Below are positions 1 to 8,424 of a stretch of 64,000 nt of DNA, piece after piece. The notes under the pieces are model-generated. The model saw only the letters and a list, made by a program, of their open reading frames with translations. It ran no database searches and had not been told where the DNA came from. Each line of letters begins with the position of its first letter. The first letter of the stretch is position 1. The translations under genes and the position numbers were made by a program. This DNA is from Isoperla grammatica (lineage: Eukaryota; Arthropoda; Insecta; Plecoptera; Perlodidae): the NCBI GenBank assembly GCA_945910005.1, contig OX246746.1, positions 45,209,241 through 45,273,240 of the forward strand, read 5' to 3'.

Positions 1-240
1 GTAGAGACAGCTTGGCGGGAAAAGATAAACCGATATAAGGAGTTATCTATTGAAATAAAAAGGTTGTGGAAGCAGAATAATGTAACTATATTACCGTTTA
101 TTATATCAGCAAATGGTATTGTTCCACGTAAACTCCATGACAGTATAAAACTAATTGGTCTCCAACCGAACATATACATCGAGATGCAAAAAGCAATAAT
201 TTTGAACACGTATAGGATAGTGCGAAAATTTTTGAACTAA
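1..240 (+). CDS. C-terminal end of a non-LTR (LINE) reverse transcriptase, partial at window edge
   Basis: Frame 1 is open from the first base to a TAA at 238-240, giving 79 residues with no start in view because the gene enters from the left. The peptide has the pattern seen at the extreme C-terminus of many invertebrate LINE polymerases: a W..EKI.RYKEL segment (about residues 5-15), an IEI.RLW motif (17-23), a hydrophobic stretch ending in an S-A-N-G-I-V-P turn (about 33-44), then a short helix ending R-I-V-R-K-F-L. This tail follows the RT and thumb domains and has no catalytic residues of its own. It is followed by a short 3' region and an AAT microsatellite, a common LINE 3' tail. The assignment to non-LTR retrotransposons rests on remembered family pattern; the clade is not determined. 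The copy may be intact further left or 5'-truncated. Confidence 0.6.
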   Translation, partial: VETAWREKINRYKELSIEIKRLWKQNNVTILPFIISANGIVPRKLHDSIKLIGLQPNIYIEMQKAIILNTYRIVRKFLN

Positions 241-530
241 GAAGAATGAAGACTTCAAGAAGTTCTCCATCCCGATGGTGGTTTTCGTGGTTCCCACCGT
301 ACGAAGAGCGAATGCTGGGATGAGTACAAATCGGCCACGACCGTACATAGCATCAACAGTTCGATTTGTAAAAAATAATGTGGACAATGATATATTAAGT
401 AGTTCTAAGTAGATTTTAATAAGGTAAACACATGGAAATACTTGACATTTGTGTCCGTACAACATGTTTATGCCGGTTTTGACCGAGTTTGTATGTATTG
501 CAACAATAAAATAACAATAATAATAATCAT
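241..530 (+). other. Presumed LINE 3' untranslated region
   Basis: Non-coding stretch between the LINE stop codon and the AAT repeat. No convincing ORF on either strand; the minus-strand frame across it has no recognisable motif. Its role as LINE 3' UTR is inferred only from position. Confidence 0.35.
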
Positions 531-792
<262 letters not shown>

Positions 793-1002
793 TAATAATT
801 TTATTTCTATTAAGGTCTAATCCCAAAAATAATCAGAAATATCAGTCAGTTTATGATATATTTAAAGGAAAACAAAATAAATTAAGCGAAAACATTATTT
901 GTAAATTAGTAGAACACAAAAAATTTACAAGGTTATGTTATAAAAAGTCAAAATTGTATATTGTTTGCATAAGCTTTGTATTTTTCGCTAGTAAAATATG
1001 AG
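793..1002. other. AT-rich spacer, nothing recognised
   Basis: AT-rich sequence without a coding frame, RNA gene or repeat that I can identify. Confidence 0.6.
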
Positions 1003-1592
1003 CTATAGTTCTTTGCAATGAATCTGCAGTCCTAGGATCCCGCCCACCTTCCCCTACTTCTCTCCATCCCTCGCCTCGATGGCGCAAGCCAGCCGTGAGA
1101 GGTACTTTTATTATCGCACCTGTCATCTTGACCGACGCAGAAGACAAACATACAAATATAAAAATTGGGGGTTTTAACAAATTGAATCAATTTTTGTATG
1201 ACATGATATTTGTCGCAAATCGAGATCAATGGGGGGAGATCTTGAATTTTAGCGATCAAGCGAAAACTATGCCTTTTACGGACTTTGTTGAAATAAAAGC
1301 CTCATATAACAATGCAACGTAGAAGGCATAGTTTTCAATTGATCGCTAAAATTCAATATGTCCCATTGATCTCGATTTGCGACGAATAACATGTCATAAA
1401 AAAATTGATTCGATTGGTTGAAAACTCTAATTTTTATGTTTGTATGTTTGTCTTCTGCGTCGGTCAAGATGACAGGTGCGATAATAAAAGTACCTCTCAC
1501 AGCTGGTTTGCGCCGTCGAGGCGAGGGATGGAGTGAAGTAGGGGAAGGTGGGCGGGATCTTAGGACCACAGATTCATTGCAAAGAACTATAG
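1003..1592. mobile_element. Inverted-repeat (foldback/MITE-like) element, ~270-bp arms
   Basis: The arm at about 1003-1278 is the reverse complement of about 1322-1592, diverged by scattered substitutions and small indels, with a loop of only ~43 bp. Both arms carry the same landmarks in mirror order: CTATAGTTCTTTGC at the outer edge, a GC-rich CGCCCACCTTCCCCTACTTC block, a GAGAGGTACTTTTATTATCGC block, and a loop-proximal GATCGCT(AAAATTC) block. Frames read from opposite strands of the two arms therefore give similar peptides, which are artefacts of the palindrome. The structure suggests a non-autonomous foldback DNA element or a head-to-head duplication. I could not find a convincing target-site duplication. 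Confidence 0.75.
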
Positions 1593-1822
1593 ATACGTAG
1601 CCGTAGATAGGTAGCCCGCCTGTCAGGGAGGTGTGGAGAATATAGGAATACAAATGAATGTGTAATGAGAACGGCTCTAATCCGGTTGAATTATTATAAA
1701 TTGTTGTGAACTATTCGCGATCGCAAAACTTCGATACGCTCCTAGCGGACAAAATTATCCCTAAGCTAACGGGTCTAGCGTTCTAACTGTCTGCGGATTC
1801 TCGCACAAACCACGCGGTACAA
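1593..1822. other. Spacer, possibly decayed outer end of the following foldback element
   Basis: No gene seen. A short block near 1709-1726 (ATTCGCGATCGCAAA) resembles the reverse complement of sequence near 4378-4390, so the long inverted repeat starting at 1823 may originally have reached to about 1705. The intervening bases no longer align by eye. Confidence 0.3.
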
Positions 1823-2545
1823 ATCTATTTCTAGCTCTTATACTATTCATTTTGAAGGAAAAATTTATAGGAAAGCGGATTAAGTTTACATGCCAATAGT
1901 CATCATAAATGTTATTTCAAAATTAAAGACCCAGTAGTTTACTTGTTATAACAATTCACGCAAAAAATCGGAAAAGAAGCAACATTTCTTATTGTTCTCT
2001 CAACTTAAATTGTTGAAAAACTAATCATCGGATCTTGACGAGAGTTCCTTTGGAACATGTACCAACAATGTAAGAAAATAAACAAATAAACTTCCTAGAT
2101 AGAAAGTGCCCCGAACGAAAATGGTGCAGCGGTTGGACCTCAAAAGCAGCGGTTTTGGCCGTGAAACTACGCACCCTGCATGTTAGTGCATGCTATGAAT
2201 TTTCGTTCAGGGCACTTTCTATCTAAAGTGTATTCCAACGAATGAATTCACTGCCGTTTTTGCACGCAACTGCTATGCGCGCCAAGGGTCTTCCCCCACC
2301 ACCCGGCCGCGCGCTCAGAGTGAGAGACTGCTCGTAAATTATACCTGTCCTGTCCTGTTGTAAATGTCCTCTATTCATACTGTAGTCACACATACAAACT
2401 CCACAGATTCATTATTTCGTAAGTTTTAACACGTTATTTGGATTCTTGAATAAAAACCAATACGTTTCCATGTTTGAATCGTCCTAATAGGCCAACAGCT
2501 TCATAAAGAAGAAACAGTCACTACTTTGCCGTATACTCTCAGTCA
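1823..2545 (+). repeat. Left long inverted-repeat arm (interrupted by a MITE)
   Basis: Matches the reverse complement of 3680-4275 through most of its length. The only large gap is the 128-bp interval explained by the nested MITE plus its duplicated TA at 2098-2225. Confidence 0.8.
2098..2223. mobile_element. 126-bp TA-flanked MITE (Tc1/mariner-like)
   Basis: The insert begins GATAGAAAGTGCCCCGAACG and ends with the reverse complement of GATAGAAAGTGCCCTGAACG, giving ~25-bp terminal inverted repeats with one mismatch. It is flanked by TA at 2096-2097 and TA at 2224-2225. The opposite arm of the host foldback element keeps the uninterrupted site with a single TA, so the duplication is directly visible. 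A TA duplication and short TIRs fit a non-autonomous Tc1/mariner-superfamily element; it has no coding capacity. Confidence 0.85.
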
Positions 2546-3679
2546 CTATACAAATGCATTACTTAGGAGTTATTATAAATTATTGTAAATTATAAATACA
2601 AATTTATTATTTTATTTATTTTGTTTTATTATTTAAAACAGGAAATTCTGCGACATGTGTAAAGTTTTAACTCATTTTTTTATTGACTGACAGTTTCCGT
2701 CATGGTGTTTGTTATTTAACTTATGTTTTTATCACTCATTTGTTCATTTGTTTATATTTATCTTCAGTGCTTGATTAAACCATGTTTGTATTATTCGTCA
2801 TTTGTGGGTTCTGTACCTGTTGAGAGTTGATGTTATGCAATAAACAAATAGGCCTCAATAAATAACTAAACTTGGTATACATAACAATTCACAGATCATG
2901 CACGAAGGCATTCGCACACTAAAATAGAAACTTGTATTCACTTTATGGGCAATATAGTGTGAATACAAGTGTTCATAGTCGACCACTACCCCATTGGAAA
3001 TCTGTATAAACTGTTGCTAATTATTTTATACGTGATATTTTCCATACAAAAAAACCCTAGCAAATAGTGTTGAGTTCTAATGCAATTAATTATCGACTCT
3101 GAATTCGTATGGACCTCAGTCTTATGCACTCTGCTGATACACACCCACGCACGAGTAGATTATTATAATTTAGCTGTACAATAAACATTAAATCCGTCGT
3201 CTCACGTCGAAGACACGAAACCGTCGACTAATCTTTCCAACAAAAGGCAATTATTTAACAAAAGAGCATTGAAGATGTTGTTTCCCTGCCAGATGTCATT
3301 TTTCGATGTCGCCAAGTCACTTACAGGTGTATCGCGGGACATTCAACTTTCTTTCAAAATATACTAAGGGGTAGGACGAGTGACAAAAGAATGCGTTGAT
3401 GAGTAACGGTGATGTGACAATTGTGTAAGGAAGGGTTGGTCAGTTAGAGGTGACTGACCCGCTTATTCCGCACGTGCGATTTGGGATTTGCCGATGGTTC
3501 GCCGTTTTCGACTTTGAAAGAATGATCATCATAATTTACGTATTATAACTTGGATCATCTTCTATCTATAGGCCTATTATGCCCATATTATGCCTATTAT
3601 TATGCCTATTATGCCACTTTCCACATCCAATTAACGTATGTGTTGTGATTAATCGGTTACGTCATCTGAAGAAGTTATT
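2546..3679. other. Interior of the foldback element, no gene recognised
   Basis: AT-rich interior without a significant ORF. It contains two small hairpins: around 2931-2973, where CTTGTATTCACT is mirrored by AGTGTGAATACAAG, and around 3433-3460, where GGGTTGGTCAGT faces ACTGACCC. It also holds a short tandem run of TATTATGCC-like units. Confidence 0.6.
3568..3616. repeat. Short tandem repeat of TATTATGCC-like units
   Basis: Several imperfect units of CCTATTATGCC/CATATTATGCC in succession inside the foldback element. Confidence 0.7.
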
Positions 3680-4275
3680 CATACCGTATTGAAGTGTCAG
3701 TATTATCTTCTTGTGATGTAGTCGGTCTATTGGGACGTTTCAAACATAAAAACGTGTTGATTTTTATTCAAGAATCCAAATAATTGGTTAAAAGTTAAGA
3801 AATTTTGAATCTGTAGATTTTGTATGTGTTACTGAAGCGATTAACTGTATCAATAGAGACTGAATAGAGGGCATCTTGACAGGAATAATTTACGGTCAGT
3901 CCCTCGAACTCGCCGCGCGGCCGAGTAGTGGGAGAAGACCCTTGGCGGGGTCGGAGGGGAAATGCGGCTACGTCAGTGAATTCATTCGTTGGAATACACT
4001 TTAGAAAGTTTATTTGGTTTATTTTCTCACATTGTTGGTTCATGTTCCAAAGGAACTCTCGTCAAAATCCGATCATTAGTTTTTCAACAATTTAAGTTGA
4101 GAAAACAATAACACATTTTGCTCATTTTCCGATTTTTTGCGTGAATTGTTATAACAAGTAAACTACTGGGTCTATAATTATGAAATAACCTTTATGATGA
4201 CTATTGGCATGTAAACTAATTACGCTTTTCTGTAAGTTTTTCCTTCAAAATGAATAGTATAACAGCTAGAAGGAG
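3680..4275 (-). repeat. Right long inverted-repeat arm (uninterrupted)
   Basis: Reverse-complement partner of 1823-2545. It preserves the empty target site of the MITE carried by the left arm, so it dates the MITE as younger than the foldback element. The short minus-strand frames crossing it have no recognisable domain. Confidence 0.8.
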
Positions 4276-5237
4276 ATAAGTGATCAACGTTCCAGCGATA
4301 CCGCCAATGTCACACAGAAAAGTTAACCCGGCACGGCCGCCACATTGGCCAGTGACGTCACTTTCAAACGTCCTTGAGATCGCGAATTGTGATTGGGCAG
4401 TCCTAGTACTTCTCCTCACTTCAATACTAAAGACCTAACCGTGAGGCGAGCGTAACATTACTCAGTCCTGCATATTGTATAAACCTCAAATTCAATTTGC
4501 TTGTACTTTAGTAATCAATTAACATAAATATGTTTTGGATTTCAGCTACTCCCTCCCTACCCCTTATGTAATTAAGAAATAAGTGTTATCAAGTGAACTT
4601 ACCCCTTCTTGCTTGATGTGACGCGTTCAAGGCGTAGAAGTGGTCACCGGGGCAAGAGTTGCCGATCTGGTTTGAGACCAGAGGGGCAGCGGTTCCCCAA
4701 AGCCTATGAGTCAGCTCCCTTACAACTGCGTTAGTACGCTTACTGAAGGCTTGTGCATCAACCAACTGGTACCTACAGCTGAAGGGGGTTCCCCAACCGC
4801 CTCACAATGGCAACACCCGGCGCTCCTCTCCCCCACCGTCAACTCGCCACACAGCGCCCACTATGCCAGCGACTCAGCTACCCGCCTCATCTTCTTGGCT
4901 GACGACCAGTCGATCTCTTCCCTGAAGCAGTCCTGTAAACAAGGATGATCATTATTATTCCTAACTCGTGTTCCTATTTCATAAACTACTAATAACAACC
5001 AGAATTAAAACTGTACGCGCAGTCACAGAAATTGTGTTTCAATTCCAAATTACCGAAAAAGAAATAAATCGAAATCTCACCGAGAGCAGAAACCACCTGG
5101 CCTGGTCTTTGACCAAAAACGTCATGTGCAGCATTTCTCATGAACAAAGAATAAACTTTTGAACCATTGTCTTACGTGTTTCGTGTACTAACTGTTCGTT
5201 CCCGTAAAAACGATAAATGGACGAAACTTTATTCACC
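4276..5237. other. Unassigned region with a weak retroelement-like ORF
   Basis: Mostly without features. An 80-codon frame on + (4706-4948) reads a Pro/Ser/Thr-rich segment and then a S-A-T-R-L-I-F-L-A-D-D segment. This faintly resembles the linker just before the aspartic protease in LTR-retrotransposon polyproteins, but the D-T-G active-site motif is absent and the frame closes. I do not call it a gene. A minus-strand frame at 4216-4419 runs from the foldback arm outwards and is not recognised. Confidence 0.3.
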
Positions 5238-5303
5238 GCAAATAATAATAATAGTAATATTATAATTAATAAAAATAATAATACAAATAATAAAAATAAT
5301 AAA

Positions 5304-5386
<83 letters not shown>

Positions 5387-5409
5387 TAAAAATAATAATA
5401 ATAATAATA
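5238..5409. repeat. AAT trinucleotide microsatellite (~170 bp)
   Basis: AAT/AAAAT repeats, purest at about 5306-5383. Frames through it are poly-Asn (+), poly-Leu and poly-Tyr (-) and are artefacts. Confidence 0.95.
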
Positions 5410-6040
5410 TATACAAAACAGAAAGCCCCAGAAATGGAGCGATATCAGAAAATTCAATATATTTTCTGAAAGAATTATTATATAAATTCACATTATATTT
5501 TTACATCACATAGGGCGAGTATTACGAACAGCTAATTAAGGAAGTTAGTAGCTAACAACTTGTTTCCACTATGGCAGTCACCAATCACAAGCTTTAAAAT
5601 CCATCTTTAGCTTATTAGCTCCTATTAGCCTAGTCTTAAACAGTATCCTGTTTGTATTATTAATGTAATGTTAGACTGAGATTTAGTTTTAGAGTTGGTT
5701 TAGTTTGAAATTATCTCTTGATATGTTAGTCAAACTTAATTTTTGTATTAATGAAAATATTATATCTTAATTCTGAGTACCCAGAATTGCTACGTGCCCA
5801 CAGCAGAAGATACTCGCCTCTCAGTTGCTGTCGACTAGGTTTCCTATATACGTGCACACGCAATCACTTACCTCAATCGATGTAATGCTCGGACGATCGC
5901 TCGACTACCACTGACTCGTTATCTTTACCTAGGCCAGTCGGTTGCTTATCTCTGGCGAGGGGTGAGAGGGGTAGTACCGTACGATTCAAAAGTTATGCCC
6001 ATAACAGAATTCGCGAAAAAAAGTCTATCGCAGCGCTGCG
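5410..6040. other. Intergenic sequence, nothing recognised
   Basis: No coding frame, RNA gene or repeat family recognised. GC content rises towards the end, ahead of the THAP exon. Confidence 0.6.
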
Positions 6041-6138
6041 GCGGCCTTCACGTGAATTACTCATTGCGGTATTGGTGGCCAATGGCGGCGATTTTCCCAT
6101 ATGTAAACAAGGCACGCTGACTTCTTGATTCAGTCTCC
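6041..6138 (+). promoter_or_regulatory. Promoter-like GC-rich segment upstream of the THAP exon
   Basis: A CpG-rich patch immediately upstream of the THAP start codon. It contains a CACGTG E-box near 6049, a CCAAT box overlapping GGCCAATGGCGGCG near 6078-6091 (also YY1-like, ATGGCGGC) and no obvious TATA box. This is the composition expected of a TATA-less promoter or 5' UTR; activity is inferred from motifs only. Confidence 0.35.
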
Positions 6139-6330
6139 ATGGCAAATACAAGTATTTGTAATCGCTATTGCTCCGTTCCTCAATGCAACAGTAAAGGGAA
6201 AGGTGTATGTTTTCACCTTCTTTCTGAAGACATAACGTTAAGAAAGAGATGGGCACACGTGTTGAAAATCGGGAAACCTGTAACGAAGTTTATGTATGTG
6301 TGTGGCTTGCACTAAGACTATTTTCGGCCG
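6139..6330 (+). pseudogene. THAP zinc-finger domain exon, stop codon within the domain
   Basis: From ATG 6139 the frame gives 58 residues that fit a THAP DNA-binding domain: the C2CH zinc ligands are Cys11, Cys16 (C-x4-C), Cys55 and His58 (C-x2-H), with the F-H pair at 25-26, the L-R-K-R-W segment ending at invariant Trp38 and a Lys/Arg-rich middle. THAP domains bind DNA and occur in host regulators and in P-element-type transposases. A TAA (6313-6315) follows His58, where THAP proteins normally have Phe. Beyond the stop the same frame continues with D-Y-F-R-P, typical of the next part of the domain, up to a plausible GTATGC splice donor at 6331. This could be a decayed exon, a sequencing error, or a true short product. 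The rest of the gene is not found in the window. THAP identity is fairly secure; functional status is not. Confidence 0.6.
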
Positions 6331-6342
6331 GTATGCAAGAAG

Positions 6343-6897
6343 AATTTTTAAACCATTAGTAAGCTAGATTAATGAGGAAATATAGATCCAATGGCTTGTG
6401 CCTAGGCCCTAGCAGAAATGCCAATCCCAAGTCAGAGTAGGCCTAGGCCTATCTAGCTGTCAAAATGGGTGAAACGTCTAGGGCTAGGTAGCTAGGCCTA
6501 GACCCTAAACCCAATGTCCTTGACGGCCTAGCTGTCATGAAAGTACGGTAGTCGTAAGCCTGTAGGCCTAGACCAAGAACGTATACTCCAACCCTTTTGC
6601 CTACCACCAAAAATTAGACACTTTGCTACCACTAGGCTTAGGCCTACCAAGTATTTTTAAACCATTAGTAAGCTAGATTAATGAGGAAATATAGATACAT
6701 GGCTTATGCCTAGGCCCTAGCAGAGATGCCAATCCCAAGTCAGAGTAGGCCTAGGCCTATCCAGCTGTCAAAATTGGTGACGTCTAGGGCTAGGTAGCTA
6801 GGCCTTGTCCCTAGTCGGCCTAGCTGTCAATGAAAGTAGTCGTAAGCCTATAGGTCTAGACCAAGAACGTATAAGTACTTAGACCCTTTTGCCTACC
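6343..6897 (+). repeat. Diverged tandem duplication (offset ~309 bp)
   Basis: A segment starting TTTTTAAACCATTAGTAAGC at about 6346 is repeated starting at about 6655. The copies share many blocks (ATTAATGAGGAAATATAGAT, GCCAATCCCAAGTCAGAGTA, AGGGCTAGGTAGCTAGGCCT, GACCAAGAACGTATA) with small indels. Copy 1 spans about 6343-6604 and copy 2 about 6652-6897. It lies just downstream of the THAP exon's candidate donor site, so probably in an intron. Confidence 0.85.
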
Positions 6898-7090
6898 CAG
6901 ATGCTGGAGCTTAGTGATTTTGAGGAGTTTGGTTGTCTATTTACATACTAACAATTGTATTATTAAATAGGATAGGCCCCAGGCCTAGACAATAAATAAG
7001 TACAGTTGTAAAGTAAGGCTAGGCCTATGTCAAAGTGACAATACACTAGGCCTAGGACCTAGGTATTTTTGTGGTGTAGGCCTAGGCAGT
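6375..7090. repeat. TAGGCC/CCTAGG palindromic repeat cluster
   Basis: Many dispersed copies of TAGGCCTA and CCTAGGCCT words across this stretch, overlapping the tandem duplication. A second dense cluster lies at 8722-8830 in an intron. The words are self-complementary. Confidence 0.7.
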
Positions 7091-7113
7091 GGCACCTGTT
7101 GTTAGTGACTTCG

Positions 7114-7326
7114 TCACGTTCTGTAATCATAACTTCCAATTTGTGAGGCGGTGACATCAATTTTGAGGTTTGTAAGCACAACGCAAATGTCTTTCGTTCT
7201 ACCATTAATTCTGCAGCATATGACGTGATTTGCTTCCAAAACAGCTTCCCCCTCCTTATACGGCCATAGGCCGTCATCTACAAACCTAATAACTACTGCC
7301 CACCTAACGTTAGGATTTTCTTCCAT
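7114..7326 (-). CDS. Candidate first coding exon, unrecognised protein (70 aa)
   Basis: On the minus strand an ATG at 7326 opens a 70-residue frame with near-normal amino-acid composition: M-E-E-N-P-N-V-R-W-A-V-V-I-R-F-V-D-D-G at the start, then an acidic and hydrophobic mix with two adjacent Cys near residue 42. I do not recognise a domain. The opening resembles small invertebrate proteins that start with a W-x-V-V-x-F-V-D-D strand, but this is only an impression. The sequence upstream on this strand (about 7440-7480) contains a YY1-like CCGCCATTTTG and CpGs, compatible with a promoter. It may be the first exon of a gene read leftwards, convergent with the THAP exon, or a chance frame. Confidence 0.3.
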   Translation of the reverse strand: MEENPNVRWAVVIRFVDDGLWPYKEGEAVLEANHVICCRINGRTKDICVVLTNLKIDVTASQIGSYDYRT

Positions 7327-8087
7327 TGCAGACAATTATTTAACAATAATAACAACAATAATACTGAAGAAATTAAACCCTAAAATACACGTGTGCAGGG
7401 GGCCATGAGGGGGCGTACGATCACTTTATACCGCAATGATCCGCCATTTTGTTTTTGTAGTGCTGCCATCTGTTATCACTTGTTTTGGCGAATAGAAGGG
7501 CATCAAGCCTTATACTTGTTCTACTTAATGTAAAATGTATTTAGCTATGTTTAAATGTAAGTAACCCTTGATTTATAATAATAATAATATTACATTTCTT
7601 ATTAGCTGTACATAATACCGACCCTTGGTAAACGAAACCAAAATATGCGGGGGAAAATATAAAAAATGTCCAAAATATGTGGATGTCACATGGGGGGGGG
7701 GGGGGGGGGGGGCAACAAAACCATGGGTTTCATTTGCAGGGCAATCAATATATTTATTTACCTATCTCCTAGTTTATGATTACTGTGCCGAGCTCGAAGG
7801 TCTCGTGTGATGGGTCTCCATTGTCTGGCAGCCCAACCCCGCTCAGCAACTTGCTATAAGAGAAGGAAGCAAAGGTTACACACTAATCCGTGTCAGCATT
7901 ACGCTTGAAATATTGAGGGAACGTGTACTGCTAGATGAATTTCATTTTCGAGCCAGGATTCGAATCAGGGGGGTGTGTCTCGACTTCCTCGCGGAAACGA
8001 AACTTTCGACAGGCTGAAATCTATTCTTGACCAATCGGAACCATGTGGCGCGTTTTAAGTATTTTCCACAGTCTAGTTAATCATCCA
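7327..8087. other. Intergenic region with a poly-G tract and a possible SINE fragment
   Basis: No gene supported. The + frame across the poly-G tract is an artefact. Near 7952-7974 the minus strand reads GATTCGAATCCTGGCTC, close to a tRNA-type B box, which could mark a tRNA-derived SINE. No matching A box or foldable tRNA is visible, so no tRNA is called. Confidence 0.4.
7692..7712 (+). repeat. Poly-G homopolymer (21 nt)
   Basis: An uninterrupted run of 21 G preceded by CACAT and followed by CAACAAAACC. It could form a quadruplex structure and is also a typical site of assembly or sequencing error. Confidence 0.9.
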
Positions 8088-8230
8088 GGGCCCGAATCCA
8101 CAAAGCGGGGTTATGGCTGGGGGTTAGCTCTGTTTAACCACCGTTTTTAACCACTCTCTAACCCCGAAAACTAACCTCGTTTTTTTACCCCAATTTCCGT
8201 ATCCACAAAAGAGGGCTACGAACGTGGCTA
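8088..8230 (+). repeat. Putative left terminal repeat of the Harbinger element
   Basis: GGGCCCGAATCCACAAAGCG is followed by GGGTTA/TAACC-rich DNA. A second similar word (GTATCCACAAAAGAGGGCTA, about 8201-8220) suggests a subterminal repeat. It is assigned by resemblance to Harbinger ends and by position upstream of the Myb-like gene. Confidence 0.45.
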
Positions 8231-8259
8231 GGCGGAGGTTAAATGAGAGCGCGTATTCA

Positions 8260-8321
8260 TGACGTCGATGATGACGTCATGAGTTACAACCAATGAACAA
8301 ATTACTTTGATTACGACCAAT
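8260..8321 (+). promoter_or_regulatory. CRE and CCAAT-box promoter motifs upstream of the Myb-like gene
   Basis: A full CRE palindrome TGACGTCA (8272-8279) is preceded 12 bp upstream by a half-matching TGACGTCG (8260-8267) and followed by two CCAAT boxes (8290-8294 and 8317-8321), about 100-165 bp before the start codon at 8425. The arrangement is typical of metazoan proximal promoters; function is inferred. Confidence 0.45.
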
Positions 8322-8424
8322 AGCAGCTAACTAGATTTAAGACCGAATTTCAAATATCTTCGAATTTACTTGCTGAATAGACGGCGTTTAGTGTGTGTTG
8401 AGTAAGGTCCGAAATTAAAGTCGT

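Larger units (their letters stand above)
1823..4275. mobile_element. Foldback-type DNA element with ~600-bp terminal inverted repeats
   Basis: The left arm (about 1823-2545, including a later 126-bp insertion) is mirrored by the right arm (about 3680-4275). Shared blocks in inverted order include ATACTATTCATTTTGAAGGA at the outer edge, GACCCAGTAGTTTACTTGTT, CAACTTAAATTGTTGAAAAAC, a GC-rich AAGGGTCTTC(C/T)CCCAC block and TTATTTGGATTCTTGAATAA near the inner edge. The arms enclose ~1.13 kb without a transposase frame, so this is a non-autonomous or internally deleted copy. Family unknown; very long arms occur in Foldback/MULE-type and some other DNA transposons. Arm divergence indicates an old insertion. 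Confidence 0.8.

Noticed and set aside
938..1653. Pairs of similar peptides from opposite strands suggesting a duplicated gene
   Set aside because: They arise because the DNA is a near-palindrome; there is no coding signature.
4706..4948. Gag-pol fragment of an LTR retrotransposon
   Set aside because: Only a vague resemblance to a pre-protease linker; no D-T-G, RT or integrase motif nearby and the frame closes.
5138..5513. Poly-Asn, poly-Leu and poly-Tyr ORFs
   Set aside because: Direct translation of the second AAT microsatellite.
7625..7810. ORF with a poly-Gly run
   Set aside because: Depends on the 21-nt poly-G tract and lacks any other protein-like feature.
7952..7974. tRNA gene on the minus strand (B-box-like GATTCGAATCC)
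   Set aside because: No A box at the right spacing and no cloverleaf visible; at most a SINE fragment.
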